Below are positions 1-10,938 of a stretch of DNA of 64,000 bases, one piece after another (the stretch's first letter is position 1; each line of letters opens with the position of its first letter). The position numbers were made by a program, and so were the translations under genes. The notes under the pieces were generated by a model. It was given only the letters and a program-made list of their open reading frames with translations, was not told the DNA's origin and searched no databases. The stretch is from Methylosinus sp. C49 (GTDB lineage Bacteria; Pseudomonadota; Alphaproteobacteria; Rhizobiales; Beijerinckiaceae), in contig NZ_AP022332.1 of NCBI RefSeq assembly GCF_009936375.1, positions 1,228,501 to 1,292,500 of the forward strand. The letters are read 5' to 3'.

Positions 1-1383
<1,383 letters not shown>

Positions 1384-1415
1384 CGCGCGCAACCAAGGAT
1401 CGGAAGCGATGGCCC

Positions 1416-1495
1416 GTCATTGCGAGCGCAGCGAAACGATCCAGAGCCGCTCGGCGGCTCTGAGATCGCCTCGCGGCTTCGCTTCTCGCAATGAC
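1416..1495. repeat. intergenic palindromic repeat, family A copy 1
   Basis: Outer arms GTCATTGCGAG (1416-1426) and CTCGCAATGAC (1485-1495) are perfect inverted repeats. They enclose a second perfect hairpin, CAGAGCCGC (1442-1450) and GCGGCTCTG (1454-1462). The block shares the core GCGAAnCGATCCAGAG with the element at 32395-32450. It lies between atpA and atpG, so it is transcribed within the atp mRNA and could fold there. Confidence 0.8.
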
Positions 1496-1533
1496 GACAG
1501 GCCGGCTCCGGTCGCAATGAGACGGGTTCTCTC

Positions 1534-3880
<2,347 letters not shown>

Positions 3881-3913
3881 TCCGTTAATCGCTACTAGAC
3901 GACGGAGCCCTTC

Positions 3914-4312
3914 ATGGCCACGTTCCACTTCGAACTCGTCTCTCCCGAGAAGCTTCTGTTCTCGGGAGAGGTGGACGCCGTCGTCGCCCCCGGCGCCGAG
4001 GGCGTGTTCACGGTTCTCAAAGATCACGCGCCGGTGATGACGGTGCTGAAGCCCGGCGTCGTCGAGATCGACGGGGCCGGCAAGAAAGAAAAGCTGTTTG
4101 TGCGCGGCGGCTTCGCCGATGTCGGGCTCGGCGGCTTCACCATTCTGGCCGAATACGCCATTCCGGTGGCCGAGCTCGACGCCGCGAAGATCGACGCCGA
4201 TATCAAGGACGCCAGCGAGGATGTGGCCGACGCCAAATCCGACGAGGCGCGCCGCCTCGGTTCGGAAAAGCTCGGCCAGCTCCAGGAGCTGAAGGCCGCT
4301 CTCGGTCTCTGA
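3914..4312 (+). CDS. atpC: ATP synthase F1 subunit epsilon
   Basis: Epsilon subunit of the F1 central stalk, which couples rotation and can restrain ATP hydrolysis; 132 aa. The N-terminal beta-sandwich is recognisable ([19 protein letters not shown], then [17 protein letters not shown]). The short helical C-terminus carries [20 protein letters not shown]. It is the last gene of the atp operon and is followed within 60 bp by a long hairpin terminator. Identification is secure by sequence and context. Confidence 0.97.
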   Translation: MATFHFELVSPEKLLFSGEVDAVVAPGAEGVFTVLKDHAPVMTVLKPGVVEIDGAGKKEKLFVRGGFADVGLGGFTILAEYAIPVAELDAAKIDADIKDASEDVADAKSDEARRLGSEKLGQLQELKAALGL

Positions 4313-4370
4313 CGCAATCGGCGCCTGGAGCAAGTCTCCGGGCGCCGGCTCGGCTCTCTGATTGTTATGC

Positions 4371-4434
4371 GAGCCTGTAGGCTCACGGTCCAGCATTTGC
4401 CTCGGACCGTGAGCCTACAGGCTCGTTTCTTTTT
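4371..4434. terminator. long hairpin terminator after atpC
   Basis: A perfect 21-bp inverted repeat (4371-4391 and 4404-4424) with a 12-nt loop is followed on the plus strand by GTTTCTTTTTG. The first 14 bases of each arm (GAGCCTGTAGGCTC-type) are themselves palindromic, so a cruciform or alternative fold is possible. It sits between convergent transcription units (atp operon and the minus-strand gene ending at 4451) and ends atp transcription; it could act in both directions. Confidence 0.85.
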
Positions 4435-4450
4435 GTCGGGCCGCGTGGCG

Positions 4451-5164
4451 CTACTTCAAAAACTGCGCGCCGTCGAGCTCGTGTCGCAGCTCGAAGCTGC
4501 GGAACTGCGTGAAGATCGGCGCGATCCAGGCTTTGAGCGCGGCGCGAATGACGATCGACATGTCCGGGGGCGGCGAGACCAGCATGCGGCTCAGCGACAG
4601 ATCCGGCTCGTCCAGCGTCTTCGCCACAGCGCCGTCCAGCGCGCCGATGAGGAAACGGCGCGTCGTCGGATATTGTCCCAGCGTCTCATGGGCATAGGCG
4701 CCGAGCGGCGCGGCGCCTTCGTTCTGCACGATCAGCATGGGAAGATCGGGCCATGCCGCCGACAGAAATTTCGCGCTGGCGAGCGCGGAGTCGGTGTGGT
4801 CGGCATGGAACAGCAGGATCGGCTGGACGCCGCGCGCCCGCGCCTCCTCGACAAAGCCGATCTCCTTCACCGTCTTGAAGAAACGGTCATAGGCGCGTTG
4901 CCAGACATCGACGATCTTGGGCGTCCCGTCGTCGATCAGCAGCCGATCGAACAAGGAAATCTGCCCGCGTATGTCGGCCGTGTCGATGACGCGCGTGCGG
5001 TCCGGGAACCATTCGTGGTAGCGCGGCGCATGCGGATCGGTGTCGAAGCCTTCGACCTCGGTGAGACGCGAGAGATAGAAGTCCGTCAGCAGCCGCGCGG
5101 TCGTCGAAACGCCCGAACGCGGATGCGGGGAACAGGCGACGAACACCAAAGTGCGTCGACTCAT
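4451..5164 (-). CDS. ParA/MinD-like protein with degenerate P-loop
   Basis: A 237-aa protein of unknown function. Its N-terminus, LVFVACSPHPRSGVSTTARLL, matches a ParA/MinD-type Walker A region, but PRSGVSTT replaces the KGGVGKTT of the upstream neighbour, so both signature lysines are gone. The following segment (GFDTDPHAPRYHEWFPDRTR, then DTADIRGQISLFDRLL) lines up with AFDTETPRGTLYRFHPDQTS and DLTSTSDQMKIIDTLA of the 5224-6057 gene. This suggests a paralogue that has lost nucleotide binding or hydrolysis. It lies 59 bp downstream of that gene on the same strand, probably in one operon. No membrane segment or signal peptide is visible. The paralogy is inferred from reading, not from a computed alignment. 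Confidence 0.75.
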   Translation of the reverse strand: MSRRTLVFVACSPHPRSGVSTTARLLTDFYLSRLTEVEGFDTDPHAPRYHEWFPDRTRVIDTADIRGQISLFDRLLIDDGTPKIVDVWQRAYDRFFKTVKEIGFVEEARARGVQPILLFHADHTDSALASAKFLSAAWPDLPMLIVQNEGAAPLGAYAHETLGQYPTTRRFLIGALDGAVAKTLDEPDLSLSRMLVSPPPDMSIVIRAALKAWIAPIFTQFRSFELRHELDGAQFLK

Positions 5165-5223
5165 CTCTCACTCTCTCGGCGCCGCCCGAGGCTCTCTGTT
5201 TTGCCGCTCAACCGCGTTCGGCG

Positions 5224-6057
5224 CTATGCGCCCTCCCTGCCGGCGATCCGATCCAGCAGATGGATGCGGTCGAACTCGTCGGCGATCCTGTTCTGCCAGG
5301 TGCGGACATAGCCGCGAAGGACGAAGGAATGGTCCGCCGGCTCCCCTTCCGCTGTCCGATTGGCGACGAAGGTGGAAAAAGGCGCGCCGGCGATCTCCAC
5401 CTGCTCATAGGACAATTCGTTGAGCTTGGGGATGGTGATCTCGCCCGCCGTCTCCACTTTCTCGAAATATTTGCGGTGCGTCACCGGGTCCCATTCGAAA
5501 AAGGTGGTGTCGTTGACATGGTTCTTGACGAGGAAATAGTCCGCGTCCTCGACATAGGGCGCGACTTCTGCGATTTCGTCGAGCGAGGCGATGGACGATC
5601 CGAGCACATGGAACAGAATGAAGCCGACCTCACCTTCCGCCACCGCATCCAGAAAGCCCGTGTCCTGCAGCGCCTGCAGGGCCGGCTCCAGCCCGCCGGC
5701 GCGAACGTCGACGACGCTGACCTTCACCTGAGCAGTGGCCAGAGTGTCGATGATCTTCATCTGGTCCGAGGTCGAGGTGAGATCGACGACGCTGGTCTGG
5801 TCGGGATGAAAGCGATAGAGCGTGCCGCGCGGCGTCTCCGTGTCGAAGGCCCGGGTCAAGACATTATTGGCGGCGAGATAGTCGAGCAGCACGCGCGCGA
5901 TCGTCGTCTTGCCCACGCCGCCCTTGTCCGCTCCGACCAGAATGAGCGTCGGCCGGCCTCTCTGAGGGGCGAGCGGGGGAGTCTTCTCCCGCGCGACCGG
6001 CGGCCGCTCCTCACGCGCCGAACTCTGCTTGGTTTCTTTGGTCGGTCTTTGAGCCAT
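5224..6057 (-). CDS. ParA/MinD-family ATPase
   Basis: A 277-aa protein with a basic, proline-rich N-terminal tail of about 35 residues. It then has a textbook deviant Walker A motif, GADKGGVGKTTIARVLLDYL, followed by AFDTETPRGTL and SVVDVRAGG as likely switch/Walker B regions. ParA/MinD/CobQ-fold ATPases dimerise around ATP and position plasmids, chromosomes, division sites or organelles, or act in metal and cofactor assembly. No parB, minC/minE or cobalamin gene is nearby, so the cargo is unknown. It is divergent from the sulfate-assimilation operon and followed by a degenerate paralogue. The ATPase assignment is firm; the biological role is not. Confidence 0.85.
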   Translation of the reverse strand: MAQRPTKETKQSSAREERPPVAREKTPPLAPQRGRPTLILVGADKGGVGKTTIARVLLDYLAANNVLTRAFDTETPRGTLYRFHPDQTSVVDLTSTSDQMKIIDTLATAQVKVSVVDVRAGGLEPALQALQDTGFLDAVAEGEVGFILFHVLGSSIASLDEIAEVAPYVEDADYFLVKNHVNDTTFFEWDPVTHRKYFEKVETAGEITIPKLNELSYEQVEIAGAPFSTFVANRTAEGEPADHSFVLRGYVRTWQNRIADEFDRIHLLDRIAGREGA

Positions 6058-6419
6058 GGCCTAGCACCTATATCGCTCGCGCCCGCTCTCGGGCGGCAGG
6101 AACATAAAACTCTTACCATTTATGAGTTGCGCGCGCCGAGCCTTTTCTCGCCGCCGCGCGCGCGATCGCGGCCTTTTCCGTTGATACTACGAATTGCGTT
6201 TGTAGTTTGTCGAGGCGTGAGGCTATCTTATAGTGAATTGACATTCACGCGACCTCGAATAAGTAGGTCTCGCATTTTCGAAGGATCGCGGTTTGTGCCG
6301 AGGTCTCCGCGCTCAGCGGCGATCGGCGCGGCCGCTTTGCTCGGCGCGAGAGGGTCGCGCGGGGCCGACAGCCGAAGCAAGGGCGCCTATGCGGCGACAG
6401 CGCCTGTTCGGAGAAAAGG
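6058..6419. promoter_or_regulatory. divergent control region, ParA pair / cys operon
   Basis: A 362-bp gap without a gene separates the minus-strand ParA genes from the plus-strand cys operon. It contains ACTAC(6186-6190)-N11-GTAGT(6202-6206), which has the T-N11-A layout of LysR-type regulator sites such as CysB or Cbl. Close by is a second dyad, GTGAAT-TGAC-ATTCAC (6233-6248). The stretch 6180-6290 is visibly AT-richer than its surroundings, as expected for promoters. The regulator is not encoded in the window and its identity is a guess. Confidence 0.5.
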
Positions 6420-6737
6420 ATGAGCGTGATCCGTGTCGAGGACGCTGACGGCGTCACCCACGAGCTGGAGCCTGTGGAAGGCTGGCGGTTGATGGAGATT
6501 TTGCGGGATTATGGGATGGGCATGGAGGGCACATGCGGCGGCGCCGTCGCTTGCGCCTCCTGCCACATCGTGCTCGATCCCGAATGGGCCGACAAGGTCG
6601 CGCCGCCGCGCGAGGACGAGATCGACAAGCTCGACGAGCTGCCCTTTCTGCACGAGACCTCGCGGCTCTCCTGCCAGATCATCTGGTCGGACGAGCTCGA
6701 CGGGCTGAAGCTCACTCTGGTCAAGGAGCCGACATGA
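6420..6737 (+). CDS. 2Fe-2S ferredoxin (adrenodoxin type)
   Basis: A 105-aa [2Fe-2S] ferredoxin. The ligands are Cys39, Cys45, Cys48 (CGGAVACASCH) and Cys85 (RLSCQII), the C-x5-C-x2-C...C pattern of adrenodoxin/putidaredoxin-type ferredoxins. It is the first gene of a translationally coupled operon: its stop overlaps the next start in an ATGA. The operon encodes sulfite reductase and APS reductase but no flavoprotein CysJ, so this protein is a good candidate electron donor. That role is inferred from position. Other uses, such as Fe-S assembly or an oxygenase, cannot be excluded. Confidence 0.9.
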   Translation: MSVIRVEDADGVTHELEPVEGWRLMEILRDYGMGMEGTCGGAVACASCHIVLDPEWADKVAPPREDEIDKLDELPFLHETSRLSCQIIWSDELDGLKLTLVKEPT

Positions 6738-7072
6738 CGCGGCCGGCCAATCCCAAATTCTCGCCCAAAATCCTGCTCGCCTCCGATCTCGCCGAGGGCG
6801 ATGTCGTGTTTTGGGGGCAGGACGGCTGGGAGCGCGATCTCCTGCGCGCGAAAATTGCTTATGACGAGGCCGAGGTGGCGACGCTGGACGCGGCGGGCAA
6901 GGCGGCGATCGCCGCCAATCGCGTCGTCGACGCCTATCTGGTCGATGTGACCGTGGATGCGGCCGGCGCGCCGGCTCCGTCGCATTTTCGCGAGAAGTTC
7001 CGCGCCGCCGGCCCCAGCGTGCGGCGGGACCTCGGCAAGCAGGCATGGCTGCAAGGAGCGGGGAACAGATGA
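6734..7072 (+). CDS. DUF2849 family protein
   Basis: A 112-aa protein; the start is taken at the ATG that overlaps the ferredoxin stop (ATGA). Its segment KILLASDLAEGDVVFWGQDGW resembles the short DUF2849 family that travels with sulfite reductase genes in alphaproteobacteria. The stop again overlaps the cysI start, so translation is coupled on both sides. No metal-ligand pattern or membrane segment is seen. The molecular function is not known; context points to sulfite reduction. The frame stays open upstream of the chosen start, but a longer version would be buried inside the ferredoxin gene. Confidence 0.8.
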   Translation: MTRPANPKFSPKILLASDLAEGDVVFWGQDGWERDLLRAKIAYDEAEVATLDAAGKAAIAANRVVDAYLVDVTVDAAGAPAPSHFREKFRAAGPSVRRDLGKQAWLQGAGNR

Positions 7073-8793
7073 CTGCGCATGATCCGGCCCTGCCGCCGCG
7101 CCCCAATTCCGCGCCGACGATCTACGCCTATGACGAATATGACCGCGCCTTCGTGCGCGAGCGCGTGGCGGAGTTCCGCGGGCAGGTGGAGCGTCGCCTC
7201 GCCGGCGCGCTGACGGAGGAGGAATTCCGTCCGTTCCGCCTGATGAACGGGCTCTATCTGCAGCTGCACGCCTATATGCTGCGCGTCGCCATTCCCTATG
7301 GCTCGCTCACCTCGCGGCAAATGCGCCAGCTCGCCTATATCGCCGACAAATGGGACAAGGGCTACGGCCATTTCACCACGCGGCAGAACCTGCAATATAA
7401 TTGGCCCAAGCTCGTCGATGTGCCGGATATTCTCGAGGCGCTCGCCGATGTCGACATGCACGCGATCCAGACGTCGGGCAATTGCATTCGCAATGTCACC
7501 GCCGATCATTTCGCCGGCGTCGCCGCCGATGAGCTGGAGGACCCGCGGCCGACGGCGGAGTTTCTGCGCCAATGGTCGAGCGCTCACGCGGAATTCAGCT
7601 TCCTGCCGCGCAAGTTCAAGATAGCGGTGAGCGGCGCCGAGCATGACCGCGCCGCGATCAAGATTCACGACATCGGCCTACGCATCGTGAAGAATGCGGA
7701 AGGCGCGATCGGCTATGAAGTGATCGTCGGCGGCGGTCTCGGCCGCACGCCTTTCGTCGGCAAGCTGCTGCGCGAGTTTCTGCCGCGCGCCGATCTGCTC
7801 GCCTATCTCGAGGCGATTCTGCGCGTCTATAATCGCTTCGGCCGTCGCGACAACAAATACAAAGCGCGCATCAAAATTCTCGTGCACGAGACCGGGCTCG
7901 ACGAAATTCGCGCTCAGGTGGAGGCGGAACATTCCGCCATGGATCGCGCGCCTTTCGCCTATGACGCGCAGGAGCTGGAGCGCGTCGCCGCAGCCTTCGC
8001 GCCGCCGGCTTACGAGAGCTTGCCTGCGCATTCGGACGGCTTCGAGAAGGCAAAGGCGGAGAACGCCGAATTCGCCGCTTTCGCCGCGGTGAATGTCGCG
8101 CCGCACAAGGTTCCTGGCTACGCCATCGTCACTGTCTCGCTGAAGCCGATCGGCGGCATTCCCGGCGACGCCACTTCCGCGCAGATGCGCGCGCTCGCCG
8201 ATGCGGCGGACACCTATGGTTTCGGCGAGTTGCGCGTCAGCCATGAGCAGAACATCATTCTTCCGCATGTGAAGCAGGATGATCTTCTCGCTCTGTGGCG
8301 CGATCTTGCGGCGGCGGGCCTTTCGACCGCCAACGCCGGGCTCATCAGCGACATCATCTCCTGCCCGGGGCTCGACTATTGCGCGCTGGCGACGGCGCGC
8401 TCCATCCCGATCGCGCAGGCGATCTCGCAGCGTTTCGCCGATCTCGAGCGTCAGCGCCTCATCGGCACGCTGGGGATCAAGATTTCCGGCTGCATCAACG
8501 CCTGCGGCCATCATCATGTCGGCGCCATCGGCATTCTCGGCCTCGAGAAAAAGGGCGTCGAATCCTATCAGATCACGCTCGGCGGCGATCCGACGCTTTC
8601 GGCGTCGATCGGCGAATTGCTCGGTCCCGGCGTGTCGGCGGAAGAGGTTCCCGATGTGATCGAGAGCCTGGTGCAATTCTATCTCGCCGAGCGCCGCGAC
8701 GGCGAGGCTTTCATCGACACATGGCGGCGCTTGGGCCATAAGCGTTTCAAGGAATCTGCGCGCCGGGAGGGCGAGGATGGCTCTGGTATCTGA
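7069..8793 (+). CDS. cysI: Sulfite reductase hemoprotein subunit
   Basis: Reduces sulfite to sulfide with siroheme and a [4Fe-4S] cluster; 574 aa from the ATG overlapping the DUF2849 stop. The four cluster/siroheme cysteines are present as C432-x5-C438 (CPGLDYC) and C475-x3-C479 (CINAC). Both ferrodoxin-like half domains are recognisable (MRQLAYIADKWDKGYGHFTT and the later AIVTVSLKPIGGIPGDATS repeat). No cysJ flavoprotein and no siroheme synthase gene lies in the operon; a ferredoxin heads it instead. The nitrite/sulfite reductase family is hard to split by sequence alone, but the cys context makes sulfite the likely substrate. Confidence 0.95.
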   Translation: MTAHDPALPPRPNSAPTIYAYDEYDRAFVRERVAEFRGQVERRLAGALTEEEFRPFRLMNGLYLQLHAYMLRVAIPYGSLTSRQMRQLAYIADKWDKGYGHFTTRQNLQYNWPKLVDVPDILEALADVDMHAIQTSGNCIRNVTADHFAGVAADELEDPRPTAEFLRQWSSAHAEFSFLPRKFKIAVSGAEHDRAAIKIHDIGLRIVKNAEGAIGYEVIVGGGLGRTPFVGKLLREFLPRADLLAYLEAILRVYNRFGRRDNKYKARIKILVHETGLDEIRAQVEAEHSAMDRAPFAYDAQELERVAAAFAPPAYESLPAHSDGFEKAKAENAEFAAFAAVNVAPHKVPGYAIVTVSLKPIGGIPGDATSAQMRALADAADTYGFGELRVSHEQNIILPHVKQDDLLALWRDLAAAGLSTANAGLISDIISCPGLDYCALATARSIPIAQAISQRFADLERQRLIGTLGIKISGCINACGHHHVGAIGILGLEKKGVESYQITLGGDPTLSASIGELLGPGVSAEEVPDVIESLVQFYLAERRDGEAFIDTWRRLGHKRFKESARREGEDGSGI

Positions 8794-10024
8794 CGGCGCT
8801 TTCATCGCGGACGAGTGGCGCCGTCTCGCCGATGAGGAATCCCTGCCCGGCGCCGGCAAGGTGATCGTCTCGCTCGGTCGCGTCGCTTCCGCGCTCGCGG
8901 ATTCGCGGCACGCCGCGGTCGGCGTCTATGTCGCCAACACCGCCGATCCGAAAGCGCTGGCCGATTTTCTTCCGCGTCTCGCGCTCGTCGACATCGCCTT
9001 TCCGGCCTTCACCGACGGGCGCGGCTTCTCGCTGGCGCGCCTGCTGCGCCGCCAGGGTTACGCCGGCGAATTGCGCGCGAGCGGCAGGCTGGCGCCCGAC
9101 CAATATCTGCACGCGATCGGCTGCGGCTTCGATGCGATCGAGATTCCCGACGATCTCGCCGCGCATCATGGCGAGGCCAATTGGGGCAAGGCGCTCGATG
9201 CGCGCAGCCTCTCCTATCAGCGCGGCGTCGCCGCCGGCCGGTCGATCCTCGAGCGTCGTCGCAAAGCCTCGCACGCCAAGCCCTCACTGGTCGAGATTCT
9301 CGCGCCGCGCCTCGCGCCGCTCGATCTCGATCATCGCCTGAGGCTCGCGCGCGAGGTCATTCCCGGCCGCATCGTCTTCACGACGAGCTTCGGCATAGAG
9401 GATCAGCTCGTCACCCATTCCATCTTCACGCAGGGCCTCGAGATCGATGTGGTGACGATCGACACGGGCCGTCTCTTCGAGGAGACGATCGCCCTTTGGG
9501 AGAAGACCGAGGCGCGCTATGCGCGGCGCATTCACGCCGCCTATTCGCAGGCGCTGCCGCTCGCCGATTATGTCGCCGAGCATGGCGTCAACGGTTTCTA
9601 TCGCTCGGTCGAGAATCGCAAGGCCTGCTGCCATATTCGCAAGGTGGAGCCGCTGTCGCGCCTGCTCGCCGGCGCCACCGCCTGGGTGACGGGCCTGCGC
9701 GCCGATCAATCGCAAGCGCGCGAGGGAGTCGCGCTCATCGAGCTCGACGCCGAGCGTCGGCTGGTCAAGCTCAATCCGCTCGCCGATTACACGCGCGAGG
9801 CCATCGTCGCCGCGACGGAGGAATTCAGCGTTCCCGTGAACGAACTGCACGAGAAGGGCTTTCTCTCCATCGGCTGCGCGCCCTGCACGCGCGCGCTGGA
9901 GCCCGGCGAGAGCGAGCGCGCCGGCCGCTGGTGGTGGGAAGAGGACGAGAAGAAAGAATGCGGCCTGCATGTCGGGCCGGACGGAAGGCTGACGCGCGGT
10001 CCGGCGCCGGAGGGCTCGCAATGA
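8777..10024 (+). CDS. cysH: DUF934 - APS reductase (CysH) fusion protein
   Basis: A 415-aa fusion. Residues ~1-160 match DUF934 ([20 protein letters not shown]...[15 protein letters not shown]), usually a separate small protein next to cysI. Residues ~175-415 are a CysH reductase. Its iron-sulfur ligands are Cys284-Cys285 ([11 protein letters not shown]) and Cys367/Cys370 (CAPC), with the catalytic Cys395 in KECGLH. The four-cysteine pattern marks the APS-using, [4Fe-4S] class rather than the E. coli PAPS enzyme. It fits the absence of an APS kinase domain in this operon. The start overlaps cysI by 17 bp and the stop overlaps cysD (ATGA). No stop or frameshift separates the domains. Confidence 0.92.
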   Translation: MALVSDGAFIADEWRRLADEESLPGAGKVIVSLGRVASALADSRHAAVGVYVANTADPKALADFLPRLALVDIAFPAFTDGRGFSLARLLRRQGYAGELRASGRLAPDQYLHAIGCGFDAIEIPDDLAAHHGEANWGKALDARSLSYQRGVAAGRSILERRRKASHAKPSLVEILAPRLAPLDLDHRLRLAREVIPGRIVFTTSFGIEDQLVTHSIFTQGLEIDVVTIDTGRLFEETIALWEKTEARYARRIHAAYSQALPLADYVAEHGVNGFYRSVENRKACCHIRKVEPLSRLLAGATAWVTGLRADQSQAREGVALIELDAERRLVKLNPLADYTREAIVAATEEFSVPVNELHEKGFLSIGCAPCTRALEPGESERAGRWWWEEDEKKECGLHVGPDGRLTRGPAPEGSQ

Positions 10025-10938
10025 ACGCGCTGGCGGCAAAGCCCCTCGGCCATTTGGATCGGCTGGAGGCGGAGAGCATCCACATCTTACGCGAGGTCGT
10101 CGCCGAATGCGAGCGGCCGGTGATGCTCTACTCCATCGGCAAGGATTCGGCGGTGATGCTGCATCTCGCCATGAAGGCCTTCTATCCGTCGAAGCCGCCT
10201 TTCCCGCTTCTGCATGTCGACACGACATGGAAGTTCAAGGAAATGATCGCCTTTCGCGACCGCCGCGCGGCCGAGACGGGCCTCGAGCTGCTCATCCACA
10301 CCAATCCTGAAGGGGTCGCGATGAATATCGACCCGACAGTGCATGGATCGCAGCTCCATACGCAGATCATGAAGACCGACGCGCTGAAGCAGGCGCTCGA
10401 CAAATGGAAATTCGACGCGGCCTTCGGCGGCGCGCGGCGCGACGAGGAGAAATCCCGCGCCAAGGAGCGCGTGCTCTCCTTCCGCAATGCGCAGCATCGC
10501 TGGGATCCGAAGGCGCAGCGGCCGGAGTTCTGGCGCCTCTACAATGCGCGCAAGGGGCCGGGCGAGAGCCTGCGCGTCTTCCCTCTGTCCAATTGGACCG
10601 AGGCCGATGTGTGGGATTACATCGCGCGCGAGGGCATAGACGTCGTGCCGCTCTATTTCGCCAAGGAGCGGCCGGTGATCGATCGCGGCGGCATGCTCAT
10701 AATGGTCGACGATGATCGCTTGAAGCTGCAGCAAGGCGAGACCGTGCAGCAGAGGCTGGTGCGCTTCCGCACGCTCGGCTGCTATCCGCTGACTGGCGCG
10801 ATCGAGAGCTCCGCGGCGACGCTGGAAGAGATCATCGCCGAGATGCGCGCGAGCCGCTCCTCCGAGCGTCAGGGCCGCCTCATCGATCATGACGGCTCCT
10901 CCTCCATGGAGCAGAAGAAGCAGGAGGGTTATTTTTGA
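10021..10938 (+). CDS. cysD: Sulfate adenylyltransferase subunit 2
   Basis: Small, catalytic subunit of ATP sulfurylase, which makes APS from sulfate and ATP; 305 aa from the ATG overlapping the cysH stop. The PP-loop pyrophosphatase motif appears as [17 protein letters not shown], followed by [16 protein letters not shown]. The C-terminus ends [20 protein letters not shown], as in other CysD proteins. The frame remains open far upstream through cysH, but homology and coupling favour this start. It overlaps cysN by one base (TGATG), so the two subunits are made together. Confidence 0.97.
   Translation: MNALAAKPLGHLDRLEAESIHILREVVAECERPVMLYSIGKDSAVMLHLAMKAFYPSKPPFPLLHVDTTWKFKEMIAFRDRRAAETGLELLIHTNPEGVAMNIDPTVHGSQLHTQIMKTDALKQALDKWKFDAAFGGARRDEEKSRAKERVLSFRNAQHRWDPKAQRPEFWRLYNARKGPGESLRVFPLSNWTEADVWDYIAREGIDVVPLYFAKERPVIDRGGMLIMVDDDRLKLQQGETVQQRLVRFRTLGCYPLTGAIESSAATLEEIIAEMRASRSSERQGRLIDHDGSSSMEQKKQEGYF

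Noticed and set aside
9181..10020. N-terminal extension of cysD
   Set aside because: The extra residues are Arg/Ala-rich noise overlapping cysH in another frame; the ATGA-coupled ATG at 10021 gives the normal CysD N-terminus.
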